A DNA stretch of 64,000 nt from the NCBI RefSeq assembly GCF_900103915.1, contig NZ_FNIG01000013.1:1-64000 (forward strand). The letters run 5' to 3'. Numbering within the stretch: the first letter of the stretch is position 1; each line of letters starts with the position of its first letter. Below, piece by piece: positions 8,953 to 17,001 of this stretch. This stretch comes from Tenuibacillus multivorans (GTDB lineage Bacteria; Bacillota; Bacilli; Bacillales; Alkalibacillaceae). Made by a program: the position numbers and the translations under genes. Under the pieces are notes generated by a model. It saw only the letters and a program-made list of their open reading frames with translations, was not told the DNA's origin and made no database searches.

Positions 8953-10152
8953 TCATCGGTTTAATATTGCTTTTAGTTCATCAACTTTATCGGTATGTTC
9001 CCATGTGAAGCTTTCATCTGTACGTCCAAAGTGGCCATATGCTGCGGTCTTCTTAAAAATTGGCCGTCTTAAATCTAGCATTTTAATAATACCTGCCGGA
9101 CGAAGATCGAACGTTTCTCGTACAGCTTCGACCAATTGTGCCTCTTCTACTAGACCTGTTCCGAACGTATCGATTGAAATGGATACGGGCTGAGCCACTC
9201 CAATCGCATAGGCTAGCTGTACTTCACATTTATCAGCAAGACCCGCAGCCACAATGTTTTTCGCCACATAACGGGCGGCATATGCAGCTGAACGGTCAAC
9301 TTTAGTTGCATCCTTACCACTAAATGCGCCTCCGCCATGACGGGCATAGCCACCATACGTATCAACAATAATTTTACGTCCTGTTAACCCAGCGTCACCT
9401 TGTGGCCCTCCGATAACAAATCGACCAGTTGGGTTAATAAAGTATTTCGTGTTGTCATCAATTAAGTCACTTGGGACAACTGGACGAATGACATGGTCAA
9501 TAAGATCTTGGTTGATTTGTTCTAGCGTGATATCCGGATGGTGCTGAGTCGAAATCACAATCGTATCAACTCGTTCCGGCTTACCATTTTCATCATACTC
9601 AACGGTCACTTGTGTTTTCCCATCCGGTCGAAGATAGTCTAATTCCCCTGTTTTACGCACGTCACTTAAACGTTTTGATATTTTATGTGATAAAGAAATC
9701 GGTAACGGCATTAGTTCATCGGTTTCATTAGATGCATACCCAAACATTAAACCTTGGTCCCCAGCGCCAATGGCTTCAATCTCTTCATCGGTCATTTTGC
9801 CTTCTCGTTTTTCATAGGCTTCATCGACACCTTGTGCAATATCCGCGGATTGTTCATCGATTGATGTTAAAACCGAACATGTTTCGGCATCAAAACCGTA
9901 TTTTGCTCGTGTATAGCCAATACCTTTGATCGTATCACGCACAATAGTTGGGATATCAACATAGGTTGTTGTTGAAATTTCGCCTGTAACGAGAACTAAC
10001 CCCGTTGTAACGGTCGTTTCACAGGCTACACGTGCGTTTGGATCGTTTTTAACTATTTCATCTAAAATAGCATCCGAAATCTGGTCACAAATTTTATCCG
10101 GATGCCCCTCGGTAACAGACTCCGAAGTAAATAGACGACGTTGATTAGTCAT
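8953..10152 (-). CDS. metK: S-adenosylmethionine synthetase
   Basis: A 399-residue methionine adenosyltransferase that makes SAM from methionine and ATP; it works as a cytosolic tetramer. Signatures are [13 protein letters not shown] near the N-terminus, the methionine-loop hexapeptide region [12 protein letters not shown] (about residues 119-130) and the P-loop-like GGGAFSGKD (about 270-278). GGAGGAAA precedes the ATG at 10152; the frame is open further upstream but without similarity to the family. The gene is governed by the SAM-I riboswitch upstream, so its product shuts off its own synthesis. Confidence 0.98.
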   Translation of the reverse strand: MTNQRRLFTSESVTEGHPDKICDQISDAILDEIVKNDPNARVACETTVTTGLVLVTGEISTTTYVDIPTIVRDTIKGIGYTRAKYGFDAETCSVLTSIDEQSADIAQGVDEAYEKREGKMTDEEIEAIGAGDQGLMFGYASNETDELMPLPISLSHKISKRLSDVRKTGELDYLRPDGKTQVTVEYDENGKPERVDTIVISTQHHPDITLEQINQDLIDHVIRPVVPSDLIDDNTKYFINPTGRFVIGGPQGDAGLTGRKIIVDTYGGYARHGGGAFSGKDATKVDRSAAYAARYVAKNIVAAGLADKCEVQLAYAIGVAQPVSISIDTFGTGLVEEAQLVEAVRETFDLRPAGIIKMLDLRRPIFKKTAAYGHFGRTDESFTWEHTDKVDELKAILNR

Positions 10153-10248
10153 TTCACCGTTTCCTCCTCGATTTATTACTTTAACGGCTCTCTTATACGA
10201 CGTGAAAAGCTTAAGCATTTATTTCCAAATTGATCATTATCCAAAAAG

Positions 10249-10412
10249 AAAACCTTTCCTATGCGAGGAAAGGTTTCGTTTAACACTGCCTTTCACTCTT
10301 ATCGTTCAAGGGTAAGATATCCCCTTGCATCAGGTTAGCACCTGTCACCTAATGTGATGGTTGCCGAGCTTCATTGGGCCTGCTCCCTCCGCTTACTCTT
10401 GATAAGAGAAAT
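10249..10412 (-). promoter_or_regulatory. SAM-I (S-box) riboswitch of metK
   Basis: The aptamer occupies 10293-10411 on the reverse strand. The P1 strand CTCTTATC pairs with GATAAGAG. Between them are the conserved S-box segments AGCGGAGGGA, GCCCAATGAAGC, CTCGGCAACC and AGGTGCTAA. The expression platform is a terminator at 10249-10277, AAACCTTTCC / GGAAAGGTTT followed by T. High SAM should terminate transcription before metK. Confidence 0.97.
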
Positions 10413-10426
10413 TCCGTTTCTGCATT

Positions 10427-10455
10427 ATCATAACCTTTAATACAACGTGTGTCAA
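10427..10455 (-). promoter_or_regulatory. metK promoter
   Basis: On the reverse strand a perfect TTGACA (10450-10455), a 17-base spacer and TATGAT (10427-10432), just upstream of the S-box. Confidence 0.82.
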
Positions 10456-10545
10456 TCCGCAAACACACAATTTTCATTAGGCAAATAAAATAAAATATAA
10501 ACAAAATGTGAATTTTTCTATAATAGTATGGTCTATTAATTTAAA

Positions 10546-10556
10546 TGTGTTATACT
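10546..10556 (+). promoter_or_regulatory. Probable extended -10 promoter of pckA
   Basis: TGT followed by TATACT (10551-10556) forms an extended -10 element. No good -35 hexamer is seen at the usual distance. It would give a leader of about 115 bases before pckA. Confidence 0.5.
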
Positions 10557-10568
10557 ATTGATAAAGAA

Positions 10569-10652
10569 AACGCGCTAGATGGCGAGATGTTGGTAAGCAA
10601 ACAGCGCGGTTGCACTTGGGCAGGTAAAGTAATATGATATTTTTATCTGCTC
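10569..10652 (+). promoter_or_regulatory. Structured 5' leader of pckA (two hairpins)
   Basis: Hairpin 1 pairs CGCGCT (10571-10576) with AGCGCG (10603-10608). Hairpin 2 pairs GCAGGTAAA (10620-10628) with TTTATCTGC (about 10642-10650), allowing one G-U pair. Neither is followed by a T-run, so this is not a terminator. I do not recognise it as a known riboswitch class. Confidence 0.45.
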
Positions 10653-10679
10653 AAATATACGAAATAAAGGATGGTAAGT

Positions 10680-12272
10680 GTGAAGACAATAAATATCCAA
10701 TCGCTTTTAACTCAATTAACTTCTTACTCAAACAACCACCAAAATCTGCCTGTAGCAGAATTGGTTGAAAAGGTTTTATCGCGTGATGAAGGAATTCTAA
10801 CGTCGACAGGTGCTGTTCGTGCAACAACAGGTGCCTATACTGGACGTTCACCTAAAGATAAATTTATTGTACAGGATGAAGAAACAAATGACCAAATTGA
10901 ATGGGGATCGGTTAATCAGCCGATCAGCGAAGATCATTTTTTACAACTATTAAATAAAGTTACCGATTATCTTAAAGAGCAGGATGAATTATTTACATTC
11001 AACGGTTATGCAGGGGCTGATGAAAAGTATCGCCTGCCAATTAGTGTCGTCACTCAATTTGCTTGGCATAATTTATTTGCGAATCAGTTGTTCATTCGTC
11101 CAAATGAAGATGAATTAAAGCAACATCAATCAGAGTTTACCGTGATTTCAGCGCCACATTTCAAAGCCGATCCGGAAGTAGATGGAACGAATTCTGAAAC
11201 GTTTATCATCGTTTCTTTCAAGCACCGCATCGTCCTAATCGGCGGAACGGAGTATGCTGGTGAAATTAAGAAATCGATTTTCTCAGTGATGAATTATTTA
11301 CTTCCAGTGAAACAAGATGTTCTACCTATGCACTGCTCAGCAAACGTCGGTCAAGAAGGCGATGTTGCCTTATTCTTCGGTCTTTCTGGGACAGGTAAAA
11401 CGACGCTTTCAGCTGATCCAAACCGTCGTTTGATCGGAGATGATGAACACGGATGGTCTCAAAATGGTGTCTTTAACATTGAAGGCGGATGTTATGCTAA
11501 ATGTGTCAACTTATCTGAAGAAAAAGAACCGCAAATCTACCACGCAATCCGTTTTGGTTCCGTTCTAGAAAACGTGGTCGTCAACGATGAAACACGGATG
11601 CCAGATTATGATGATACACGCTATACAGAAAATACGCGTGCGGCTTATGCCATCGAACGGATTGATAATATTGTTCAGCCGAGCATCGCGGGGCAACCAG
11701 ATACAATCATATTTTTAACAGCTGATGCTTCTGGTGTGTTACCACCGATCAGTAAACTAACAAAAGAACAAGCTATGTACCACTTCTTAAGTGGCTACAC
11801 GAGTAAGCTTGCTGGGACAGAGCGTGGCGTAACAGAACCTCTAGCTACTTTTTCAGCATGCTTTGGTTCACCATTTTTACCGTTACCAGCTGCGACGTAT
11901 GCTAAAATGCTTGGTGATAAAATTGATGAGCATGAAGCACAAGTCTTTTTAGTTAACACGGGCTGGACTGGTGGGCCTTATGGCGTTGGTTCACGTATGA
12001 AGTTAAGCTATACGCGTGAGATGGTTCAAGCAGCTTTAGAAGGTGAATTAACTAACGTCGAGACGCAAAAAGATGAATTTTTCGGTCTAGCCATTCCTGA
12101 ATTATGCCCAGGGGTTCCGTCAGACGTTCTGAATCCGAAGAAAACATGGAACGATCCAGAAGCCTATGATGAAAAAGCTAAAGAACTAGCGATGAAGTTT
12201 CATGAAAACTTTAAGCAATTTAACCATGTGACCCAGGATATTATCGATGCAGGCCCTACTTATAAAGGGTAA
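10680..12272 (+). CDS. pckA: Phosphoenolpyruvate carboxykinase (ATP)
   Basis: A 530-residue ATP-dependent PEPCK, the entry step of gluconeogenesis, converting oxaloacetate and ATP to PEP, CO2 and ADP. Signatures are [13 protein letters not shown] near the N-terminus, the P-loop [11 protein letters not shown] (about residues 238-248), the metal-binding LIGDDEHGW that follows, and the C-terminal WTGGPYGVG and adenine-loop motifs. I place the start at GTG 10680, seven bases after AAAGGA. An in-frame ATG at 10671 overlaps that ribosome site and is less likely. It is monocistronic and divergent from metK, as in B. subtilis, and ends in a terminator shared with ytkD. Confidence 0.97.
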   Translation: MKTINIQSLLTQLTSYSNNHQNLPVAELVEKVLSRDEGILTSTGAVRATTGAYTGRSPKDKFIVQDEETNDQIEWGSVNQPISEDHFLQLLNKVTDYLKEQDELFTFNGYAGADEKYRLPISVVTQFAWHNLFANQLFIRPNEDELKQHQSEFTVISAPHFKADPEVDGTNSETFIIVSFKHRIVLIGGTEYAGEIKKSIFSVMNYLLPVKQDVLPMHCSANVGQEGDVALFFGLSGTGKTTLSADPNRRLIGDDEHGWSQNGVFNIEGGCYAKCVNLSEEKEPQIYHAIRFGSVLENVVVNDETRMPDYDDTRYTENTRAAYAIERIDNIVQPSIAGQPDTIIFLTADASGVLPPISKLTKEQAMYHFLSGYTSKLAGTERGVTEPLATFSACFGSPFLPLPAATYAKMLGDKIDEHEAQVFLVNTGWTGGPYGVGSRMKLSYTREMVQAALEGELTNVETQKDEFFGLAIPELCPGVPSDVLNPKKTWNDPEAYDEKAKELAMKFHENFKQFNHVTQDIIDAGPTYKG

Positions 12273-12276
12273 ACAG

Positions 12277-12319
12277 AAAAAAAGCTTGAGAAGATGTTTT
12301 TCATTTTCTCAAGCTTCTT
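12277..12319. terminator. Bidirectional terminator between pckA and ytkD
   Basis: AAAGCTTGAGAA / TTCTCAAGCTTT stem with A-rich and T-rich flanks between two convergent genes. Confidence 0.8.
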
Positions 12320-12791
12320 TATTTATATATTTCTCTCGTACAACTTTTAAGGCATGAACCAATACTTCATCCTTCATCATAAAACTAAATCGGTCGTCCT
12401 TTTTGATATTTCTCGGAATGTCATTGAGTAAAACTGGACCTTCCGTTTCAAAATAATGCTCTTGATCCTCAATCTCATCAACATTGGCAAAGTATATATT
12501 TTTAATAATATGACCAGCTTTGCCATCAACATAATATTGACCGATAAAATTGAGCCTTGAAACGTGACCTCCCGTTTCTTCTTTTACCTCACGAATGGCC
12601 GCTTCTTGTGCGTCCTCACCATGTTCAACTTTTCCGCCTGGAAACTCAGTTCCCCGATCGGCATGTTTTGTTAATAGCCATTGACCCTGATACCGTGTAA
12701 TAACCCAAACATGCTTCGGTTGTTTTGAAAAGGCTTCTTTTCCTAGTACTAATTTAACCGTATTGTGATAATAATCCTTAAAGACTTTCAC
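12309..12791 (-). CDS. ytkD: Nudix hydrolase YtkD (8-oxo-dGTP/nucleotide sanitising)
   Basis: A 160-residue MutT-type protein. The Nudix box GX5EX7REUXEEXGU is complete: it begins at GGKVEHGED and ends at REVKEETGG (about residues 51-74). B. subtilis YtkD hydrolyses 8-oxo-dGTP and other oxidised nucleotides, limiting mutation, and it sits next to pckA there too. The start is GTG; the ribosome site AAAGGAA lies rather far (about 12 bases) upstream. Confidence 0.9.
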   Translation of the reverse strand: MKVFKDYYHNTVKLVLGKEAFSKQPKHVWVITRYQGQWLLTKHADRGTEFPGGKVEHGEDAQEAAIREVKEETGGHVSRLNFIGQYYVDGKAGHIIKNIYFANVDEIEDQEHYFETEGPVLLNDIPRNIKKDDRFSFMMKDEVLVHALKVVREKYINKEA

Positions 12792-12818
12792 TTGTTGAAT
12801 ACATTCCTTTTTGTTTGT

Positions 12819-13376
12819 TTATTGATATTGTACGTTAATTATATACGGTTCGCCATTGTCATTCAATTTTAAGTCAATCATAATTGTATAAGTCCCGTAA
12901 AGCTCGAGGTCATTGGTTTGTGTCACACGGTAAGTCTGCTCGTCCAATTGCTCCAGTTCGTATTCATTTCCTTCCACAAACCATGGCGGTGTTTCGGTTG
13001 GAATAATATACAAGGCTTGTCCTTTTTCTTCGTAAAACATATCGACGTACATATCTACAACCTTTTGACTAGCTAATTGCTTAAAACTATCTTTATACGA
13101 CTCCATAGATTGATAGTTTTGAACACGATAGTCTTCATCGACATCTTGTACGAGATGGTCCATAAATTTTTCGGTAATCGAGACAACTTGTGCTTCTGTT
13201 AGAGTTGAAGAAGCTTGGACATTCACCTTTCCGGCTAATTGTTTATGAAATTCTAGGTGGTGATCATGCTTGCTAATCGTGATGATTTCGGTTTCAGCGC
13301 TTACTTTGGCTAATGATATAGGAATGATGACAAAAATAATAGCCGCAATCAGAACATACGTCATAAAAGATTTCAT
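12819..13376 (-). CDS. Exported protein of unknown function
   Basis: A 185-residue protein with an N-terminal hydrophobic segment (about residues 5-24) and a possible signal-peptidase site after VSA. The remainder is a soluble, acidic, mixed alpha/beta domain with no cysteine and no motif I recognise; its late part alternates like a beta sheet (YRVTQTNDLELYGTYTIMID). The ATG at 13376 is preferred over the GTG three bases earlier because AAGGTGG is then eight bases away. It lies upstream of ytkD on the same strand, 27 bases apart. The function is unknown. Confidence 0.75.
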   Translation of the reverse strand: MKSFMTYVLIAAIIFVIIPISLAKVSAETEIITISKHDHHLEFHKQLAGKVNVQASSTLTEAQVVSITEKFMDHLVQDVDEDYRVQNYQSMESYKDSFKQLASQKVVDMYVDMFYEEKGQALYIIPTETPPWFVEGNEYELEQLDEQTYRVTQTNDLELYGTYTIMIDLKLNDNGEPYIINVQYQ

Positions 13377-13494
13377 CACTCAACCCACCTTTCTATTAAA
13401 TGACTCTCATAAATACTATTCCTATTTCGAATAATATATAAACGGATTGATGAAAAAATTGAAAAAATAGAACTTTATATCTAGGGGGAAAACG

Positions 13495-14262
13495 ATGAAT
13501 AAACTAGTAACTTTGATCACCATTTTGTTTTTATTATTAGTCGGATGTTCGAATGATGTGGTTACAGATGAAGAAGAAAAAAGTACATCATCAAAGGGAG
13601 ACATCATGGCAAATATTATCGATCAGGCTGATAACACTGACCATGTCACGGTTGATTTTACAATTAAACAAGATGTTTATATACCGGAAATTGATCGCGA
13701 CTTAACCGTTGAACAATCCGATATGACTTATATTCAATCAGAACCATTCCGTTTTTTAACGAAGTTGGATACAGCGATTGGCCAATTTACAGTTTTTAAT
13801 CAAGATCAACAACTCTATTCATATCTTCCAGAAAACGAATCCTATGAACCGTTAAACAATGAAATGCTAAATAATATAAATAACCTTATTAAGGAGCAGC
13901 GCCATCTTTCAACGCTTTTAGGACAATTAAAACAGTTTGAAGATCAAATGACGTTAGAGGAAAATGGTGAGCAAATGATCTTAACATTGAGTGGGCAAGG
14001 CGATGAATTTCAAAGCTATGTTTATAATCAGTTAATGACCTCTTCGATTGAGGGCGCTCAATTACCAATTGAGGAGCAAAACATTGTCGTCGATGCGGTT
14101 GAATTTAATATCGTGGCCAATCAAGAATCTCATCAAATCGAGGAACTGTCGACAAGCTTTGAAATGCACCGAACCACGGATGATGAAACGACCATCAAAC
14201 AAAGCATTAAACGAACGTATTATGATTATCAAAAGGAAAAAGAAATACCAGATGTGGAATAA
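13495..14262 (+). CDS. Lipoprotein of unknown function
   Basis: A 255-residue predicted lipoprotein: hydrophobic leader and lipobox LLVGC at residues 14-18, with Cys18 the likely lipidated residue. After an acidic linker the protein has a fold resembling the DUF6612/LppX-like lipid-binding group (long alternating strands such as HVTVDFTIKQDVYIP and QSDMTYIQSEPFRFLTKLD). That family link is my impression rather than a proven match. It is divergent from the exported protein at 12.8 kb, has AGGGGGAAA upstream, and is followed by a strong terminator. Confidence 0.75.
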   Translation: MNKLVTLITILFLLLVGCSNDVVTDEEEKSTSSKGDIMANIIDQADNTDHVTVDFTIKQDVYIPEIDRDLTVEQSDMTYIQSEPFRFLTKLDTAIGQFTVFNQDQQLYSYLPENESYEPLNNEMLNNINNLIKEQRHLSTLLGQLKQFEDQMTLEENGEQMILTLSGQGDEFQSYVYNQLMTSSIEGAQLPIEEQNIVVDAVEFNIVANQESHQIEELSTSFEMHRTTDDETTIKQSIKRTYYDYQKEKEIPDVE

Positions 14263-14293
14263 TAATTCTAATACTAGAACGTAATTTTAGCGT

Positions 14294-14330
14294 TAAAACA
14301 CTCAGAGCTATTTCTCTGAGTGTTTTTATT
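14294..14330 (+). terminator. Terminator after the lipoprotein gene
   Basis: AAAACACTCAGAG / CTCTGAGTGTTTT with a six-base loop, then T. Confidence 0.85.
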
Positions 14331-14331
14331 A

Positions 14332-14456
14332 TTCAATTTGCTTGATAATTCTTGCCGGGTTTCCACCTACCACAACATCATCAGGAACATCTTTCGTAAC
14401 GACAGCCCCTGATGCCATAACAACATTGTCACCAATCGTAACGCCAGGATTTATGA
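14332..14456 (-). pseudogene. C-terminal remnant of a maltose/galactoside-type O-acetyltransferase
   Basis: The reverse strand encodes about 40 residues ending at a stop: [20 protein letters not shown], then [20 protein letters not shown]. This is the last left-handed beta-helix turns and C-terminal tail of a sugar O-acetyltransferase. The codon before the valine is an in-frame TAG, and nothing upstream continues the domain, so the rest of the gene is lost. The remnant marks the left boundary of the accessory segment that carries the divergent catalase. Confidence 0.85.
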
Positions 14457-14669
14457 CCTACCTTCAAATAATATTTGAAACGAACACATTGAAAAATCTT
14501 CCTCTTATTAGTTTAAGCGTTACCCTTCACAATCTCAATTGTTCCCCACAATCTGAACCCACCAGGCTGCACTCTACAAGTTTATGTAATTCTATATGAA
14601 TGAATATGAAATATCTTACTTACATATCATAAAATGAGTATTTAAAATTAGATAAGGCTAGGTGATTAC
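14457..14669. other. Gene-free stretch between the acetyltransferase remnant and the catalase
   Basis: About 210 A+T-rich bases. I see no continued acetyltransferase reading frame, no repeat and no clear promoter hexamer pair. It must contain the catalase promoter, whose ribosome site AGGTGA is at about 14660. Confidence 0.5.
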
Positions 14670-16736
14670 ATGGATGATCAGTCATCAAGAAATATGAAAG
14701 GGGTCGGCGGAAAAAGCGAAAATATAAAGCAAGAACAACTGGATCAATACCGTATACAAAATACGGGAAAGCCACTGACTACCAATCAGGGGAAAAAACT
14801 ATCAGACGATCAGGACCAATTGAAAGCCGGTGAACGCGGCCCATCGTTACGCCAGGATTATGAATTCTTTGAAAAAATGACACACTTTGTCAAAGAAGAG
14901 GAACCAGAAAGAGTCGTTCACGCAAGAGGCTACAGTGCCCATGGGGAGTTTGAATGCTATCAGTCGATGAGGCATGTGACAAAAGCAGGCTTCTTACAGG
15001 AACCCGGAAAAAAGACACCATTAACTATCCGTTTTTCTACCGTACAAGGGCCTAGAGGGTCTTATGATACGGCAAGAGATTTACGTTGTCAGGGCGTGAA
15101 GTTATATACAGAAGAAGGAAATGTCGATCTGACGACGATTGCAATGCCTGTATTAATTAATCAAGACGCGATGAAATTTCCAGATGCGATGCACGCGTAC
15201 CAATCGAAGCCAGATGATGATATCCCAACAGCTACCGGTGCTCACGACTATTTTTGGGATTATGTCGCTAATAATCACGAAGCACTCCATATGGTACAGT
15301 GGATCATGTCTGACCGGGGGATTCTAAGAAGTTATCGAATGATGGAATCGTGGTCAATTAATACGTATCTGTTTGTTAACGAACAAGGTGAGGCAACCTT
15401 TGTGAGATATGTTTGGAAGCCTGTCCTTGGTGTCCATTCCCTTCTTCAGGATGAGGCACTGAAAATCGGGGGACTCGACCCGGACTTCCACCGGCGGGAT
15501 CTCAGACAGGCGATCGATCTTGGTGCTTATCCTGAATATGAGTTAGGCGTCCAGATGATTCCGATGGAGGATGAGTTCAAATACGACTTTGATATTCTTG
15601 ATCCAGCAAAGTTTTGGCCAGAAGAGCTCATCCCAGTTCAAATGATCGGTAAAATGACTTTAAATAGAAACATTGATAATTACCATACAGAATCAGAACA
15701 AGTTGCGTTTAACCCTGCCAATGTCGTTCCAGGAATTGATTTTTCCAATGACCCCGTTCTCCAGGGAAGGTTAATGGCTTATCAAAGCGCACAATACCAT
15801 CGTATTGGCGTAAATCATCAGGAATTACCGATCAATAAACCGATTTGCCCATTTCATAATAATCAGCGACGAGGCCCGATGAGATATCGAATTGATGTTG
15901 ATCAGGTAAACTATCATAAAAATTCACTAGCGAATAACACACCATACACAGTGCCACCGGAAAAAGGCGGCTATGAGTATTATCCGGAAAGAGTGGAAGG
16001 CTACAAAATTAGAGCCCGAAGTGATTCGTTCAAGGATTACTTTACGCAACCTAGAATATTCTGGAATAGTATGACACCTATTGAAAAGCAGCATACAATT
16101 GAAGCGTTTAGCTATCAACTTGGAAAAGTAGAAAGTGAATCTGTCCGCCAGCAAAACGTCAATTTGTTAGTCAATGTGGATAAGGAAATGGCTAGCGTCA
16201 TTGCTGATAATATCGGTGTCGAACGCCCAAGCGGATCCCATGTTCCTATTTCTACAAGTTATCCTTCTCTTAGCCAGTACAATACACCTAGTTATGCATA
16301 CACACAAAAAGTAGGTGTACTTATTGGCGATGGCTTTAACGGTCAAGAGGTAACAGATGTACTTAACTTTTTACAGCAATATGGGGTTATTATTCTTATC
16401 ATTAGTGATACGCTTGGTACTGTCACAGGTGCTGACGGAACAACACTTAAAGTTGATGCAACATATCTTACAACAAGTCCCTATCTGCTTGACTCTCTAT
16501 ATGTCGTTGGTGGAAGCGCTAAAAATCAGGCGAAATTCAATCAAGACGTCGATAGTTATATAAAAAATGCCTATAAACACTATAAACCAATCGGTGTTGC
16601 CTCAACTGGGCAAGCCTATATTAAAACATCAGATAAAAATAACTTGGCCGGAGTCGTCTTTGCCGCCAACAACCCTGAATTCGGTCAGGATTTTGTTACT
16701 GCAATTGCTCAGCAACGCTTTTGGGATAGAACATAA
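14670..16736 (+). CDS. Divergent large-subunit (HPII/KatE-like) catalase with altered haem pocket
   Basis: A 688-residue clade-2 catalase. It has an N-terminal arm, the haem beta-barrel with the distal His84 in VVHARG, the proximal Tyr371 and Arg367 in GRLMAY, and the C-terminal flavodoxin-like domain from about residue 545. Aligning by the fixed spacing to E. coli HPII, several usually invariant positions differ. The catalytic Asn (HPII 201, normally in VGNN) is Ile157 in LTTIAMP, and HPII Phe206 is Leu162. The His of the HPII His-Tyr link (392) is Asn348, and the usual FSYTDTQ is MAYQSAQ. RDPRGF is RDLRCQ. The reading frame is intact and lies in a segment bounded by gene debris. Reduced, altered or absent catalase activity is likely but unproven. 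Confidence 0.9.
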   Translation: MDDQSSRNMKGVGGKSENIKQEQLDQYRIQNTGKPLTTNQGKKLSDDQDQLKAGERGPSLRQDYEFFEKMTHFVKEEEPERVVHARGYSAHGEFECYQSMRHVTKAGFLQEPGKKTPLTIRFSTVQGPRGSYDTARDLRCQGVKLYTEEGNVDLTTIAMPVLINQDAMKFPDAMHAYQSKPDDDIPTATGAHDYFWDYVANNHEALHMVQWIMSDRGILRSYRMMESWSINTYLFVNEQGEATFVRYVWKPVLGVHSLLQDEALKIGGLDPDFHRRDLRQAIDLGAYPEYELGVQMIPMEDEFKYDFDILDPAKFWPEELIPVQMIGKMTLNRNIDNYHTESEQVAFNPANVVPGIDFSNDPVLQGRLMAYQSAQYHRIGVNHQELPINKPICPFHNNQRRGPMRYRIDVDQVNYHKNSLANNTPYTVPPEKGGYEYYPERVEGYKIRARSDSFKDYFTQPRIFWNSMTPIEKQHTIEAFSYQLGKVESESVRQQNVNLLVNVDKEMASVIADNIGVERPSGSHVPISTSYPSLSQYNTPSYAYTQKVGVLIGDGFNGQEVTDVLNFLQQYGVIILIISDTLGTVTGADGTTLKVDATYLTTSPYLLDSLYVVGGSAKNQAKFNQDVDSYIKNAYKHYKPIGVASTGQAYIKTSDKNNLAGVVFAANNPEFGQDFVTAIAQQRFWDRT

Positions 16737-16747
16737 TATTGCTTTTT

Positions 16748-16774
16748 AAGGGAAATAACAAGCGTTATTTCCCT
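16748..16774 (+). terminator. Hairpin between the catalase and the amidase pair
   Basis: AAGGGAAATAAC / GTTATTTCCCT stem with a four-base loop just after the catalase stop. No strong T-run follows, so it may be an mRNA end-stabiliser or leaky terminator rather than a full stop. Confidence 0.5.
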
Positions 16775-16806
16775 GATTTCATTTACCTAAAATAGGAGGT
16801 AATGAG

Positions 16807-17001
16807 ATGAATCGTACAGATTTAATAAAACAAGGCTTATTTTTAAAAGGCTTACCTATCTACGAGACTGATATCCAGCACATTCAAAATATACATTTCA
16901 CGATTAATCAGGCTCAAACTCCGCTTAATGCATTCCCTAATCTAAACAAAACAGTACCGATTACGGTGGTTGATAAGAGGTTGATGTTATGGCAGAACTA
17001 G
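16807..17001 (+). CDS. AtzG-like small subunit (DUF4089-type) of an amidase complex
   Basis: A 64-residue protein with the pattern of AtzG/DUF4089 small subunits: an N-terminal helix with KGLPIYETDIQHIQNI, a second helix NQAQTPLNAFP, and a short C-terminal tail. In the 1-carboxybiuret hydrolase of Pseudomonas, AtzG clamps around AtzE, much as GatC does with GatA. GGAGGTAATGAG precedes the ATG. The last 13 bases overlap the start of the amidase gene, which favours translational coupling and a stoichiometric complex. The match is by overall pattern in a very short protein. Confidence 0.65.
   Translation: MNRTDLIKQGLFLKGLPIYETDIQHIQNIHFTINQAQTPLNAFPNLNKTVPITVVDKRLMLWQN

Noticed and set aside
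14342-14599. Forward reading frame of 85 codons
   Set aside because: It is the antisense of the O-acetyltransferase remnant at its left end and has no ribosome site.
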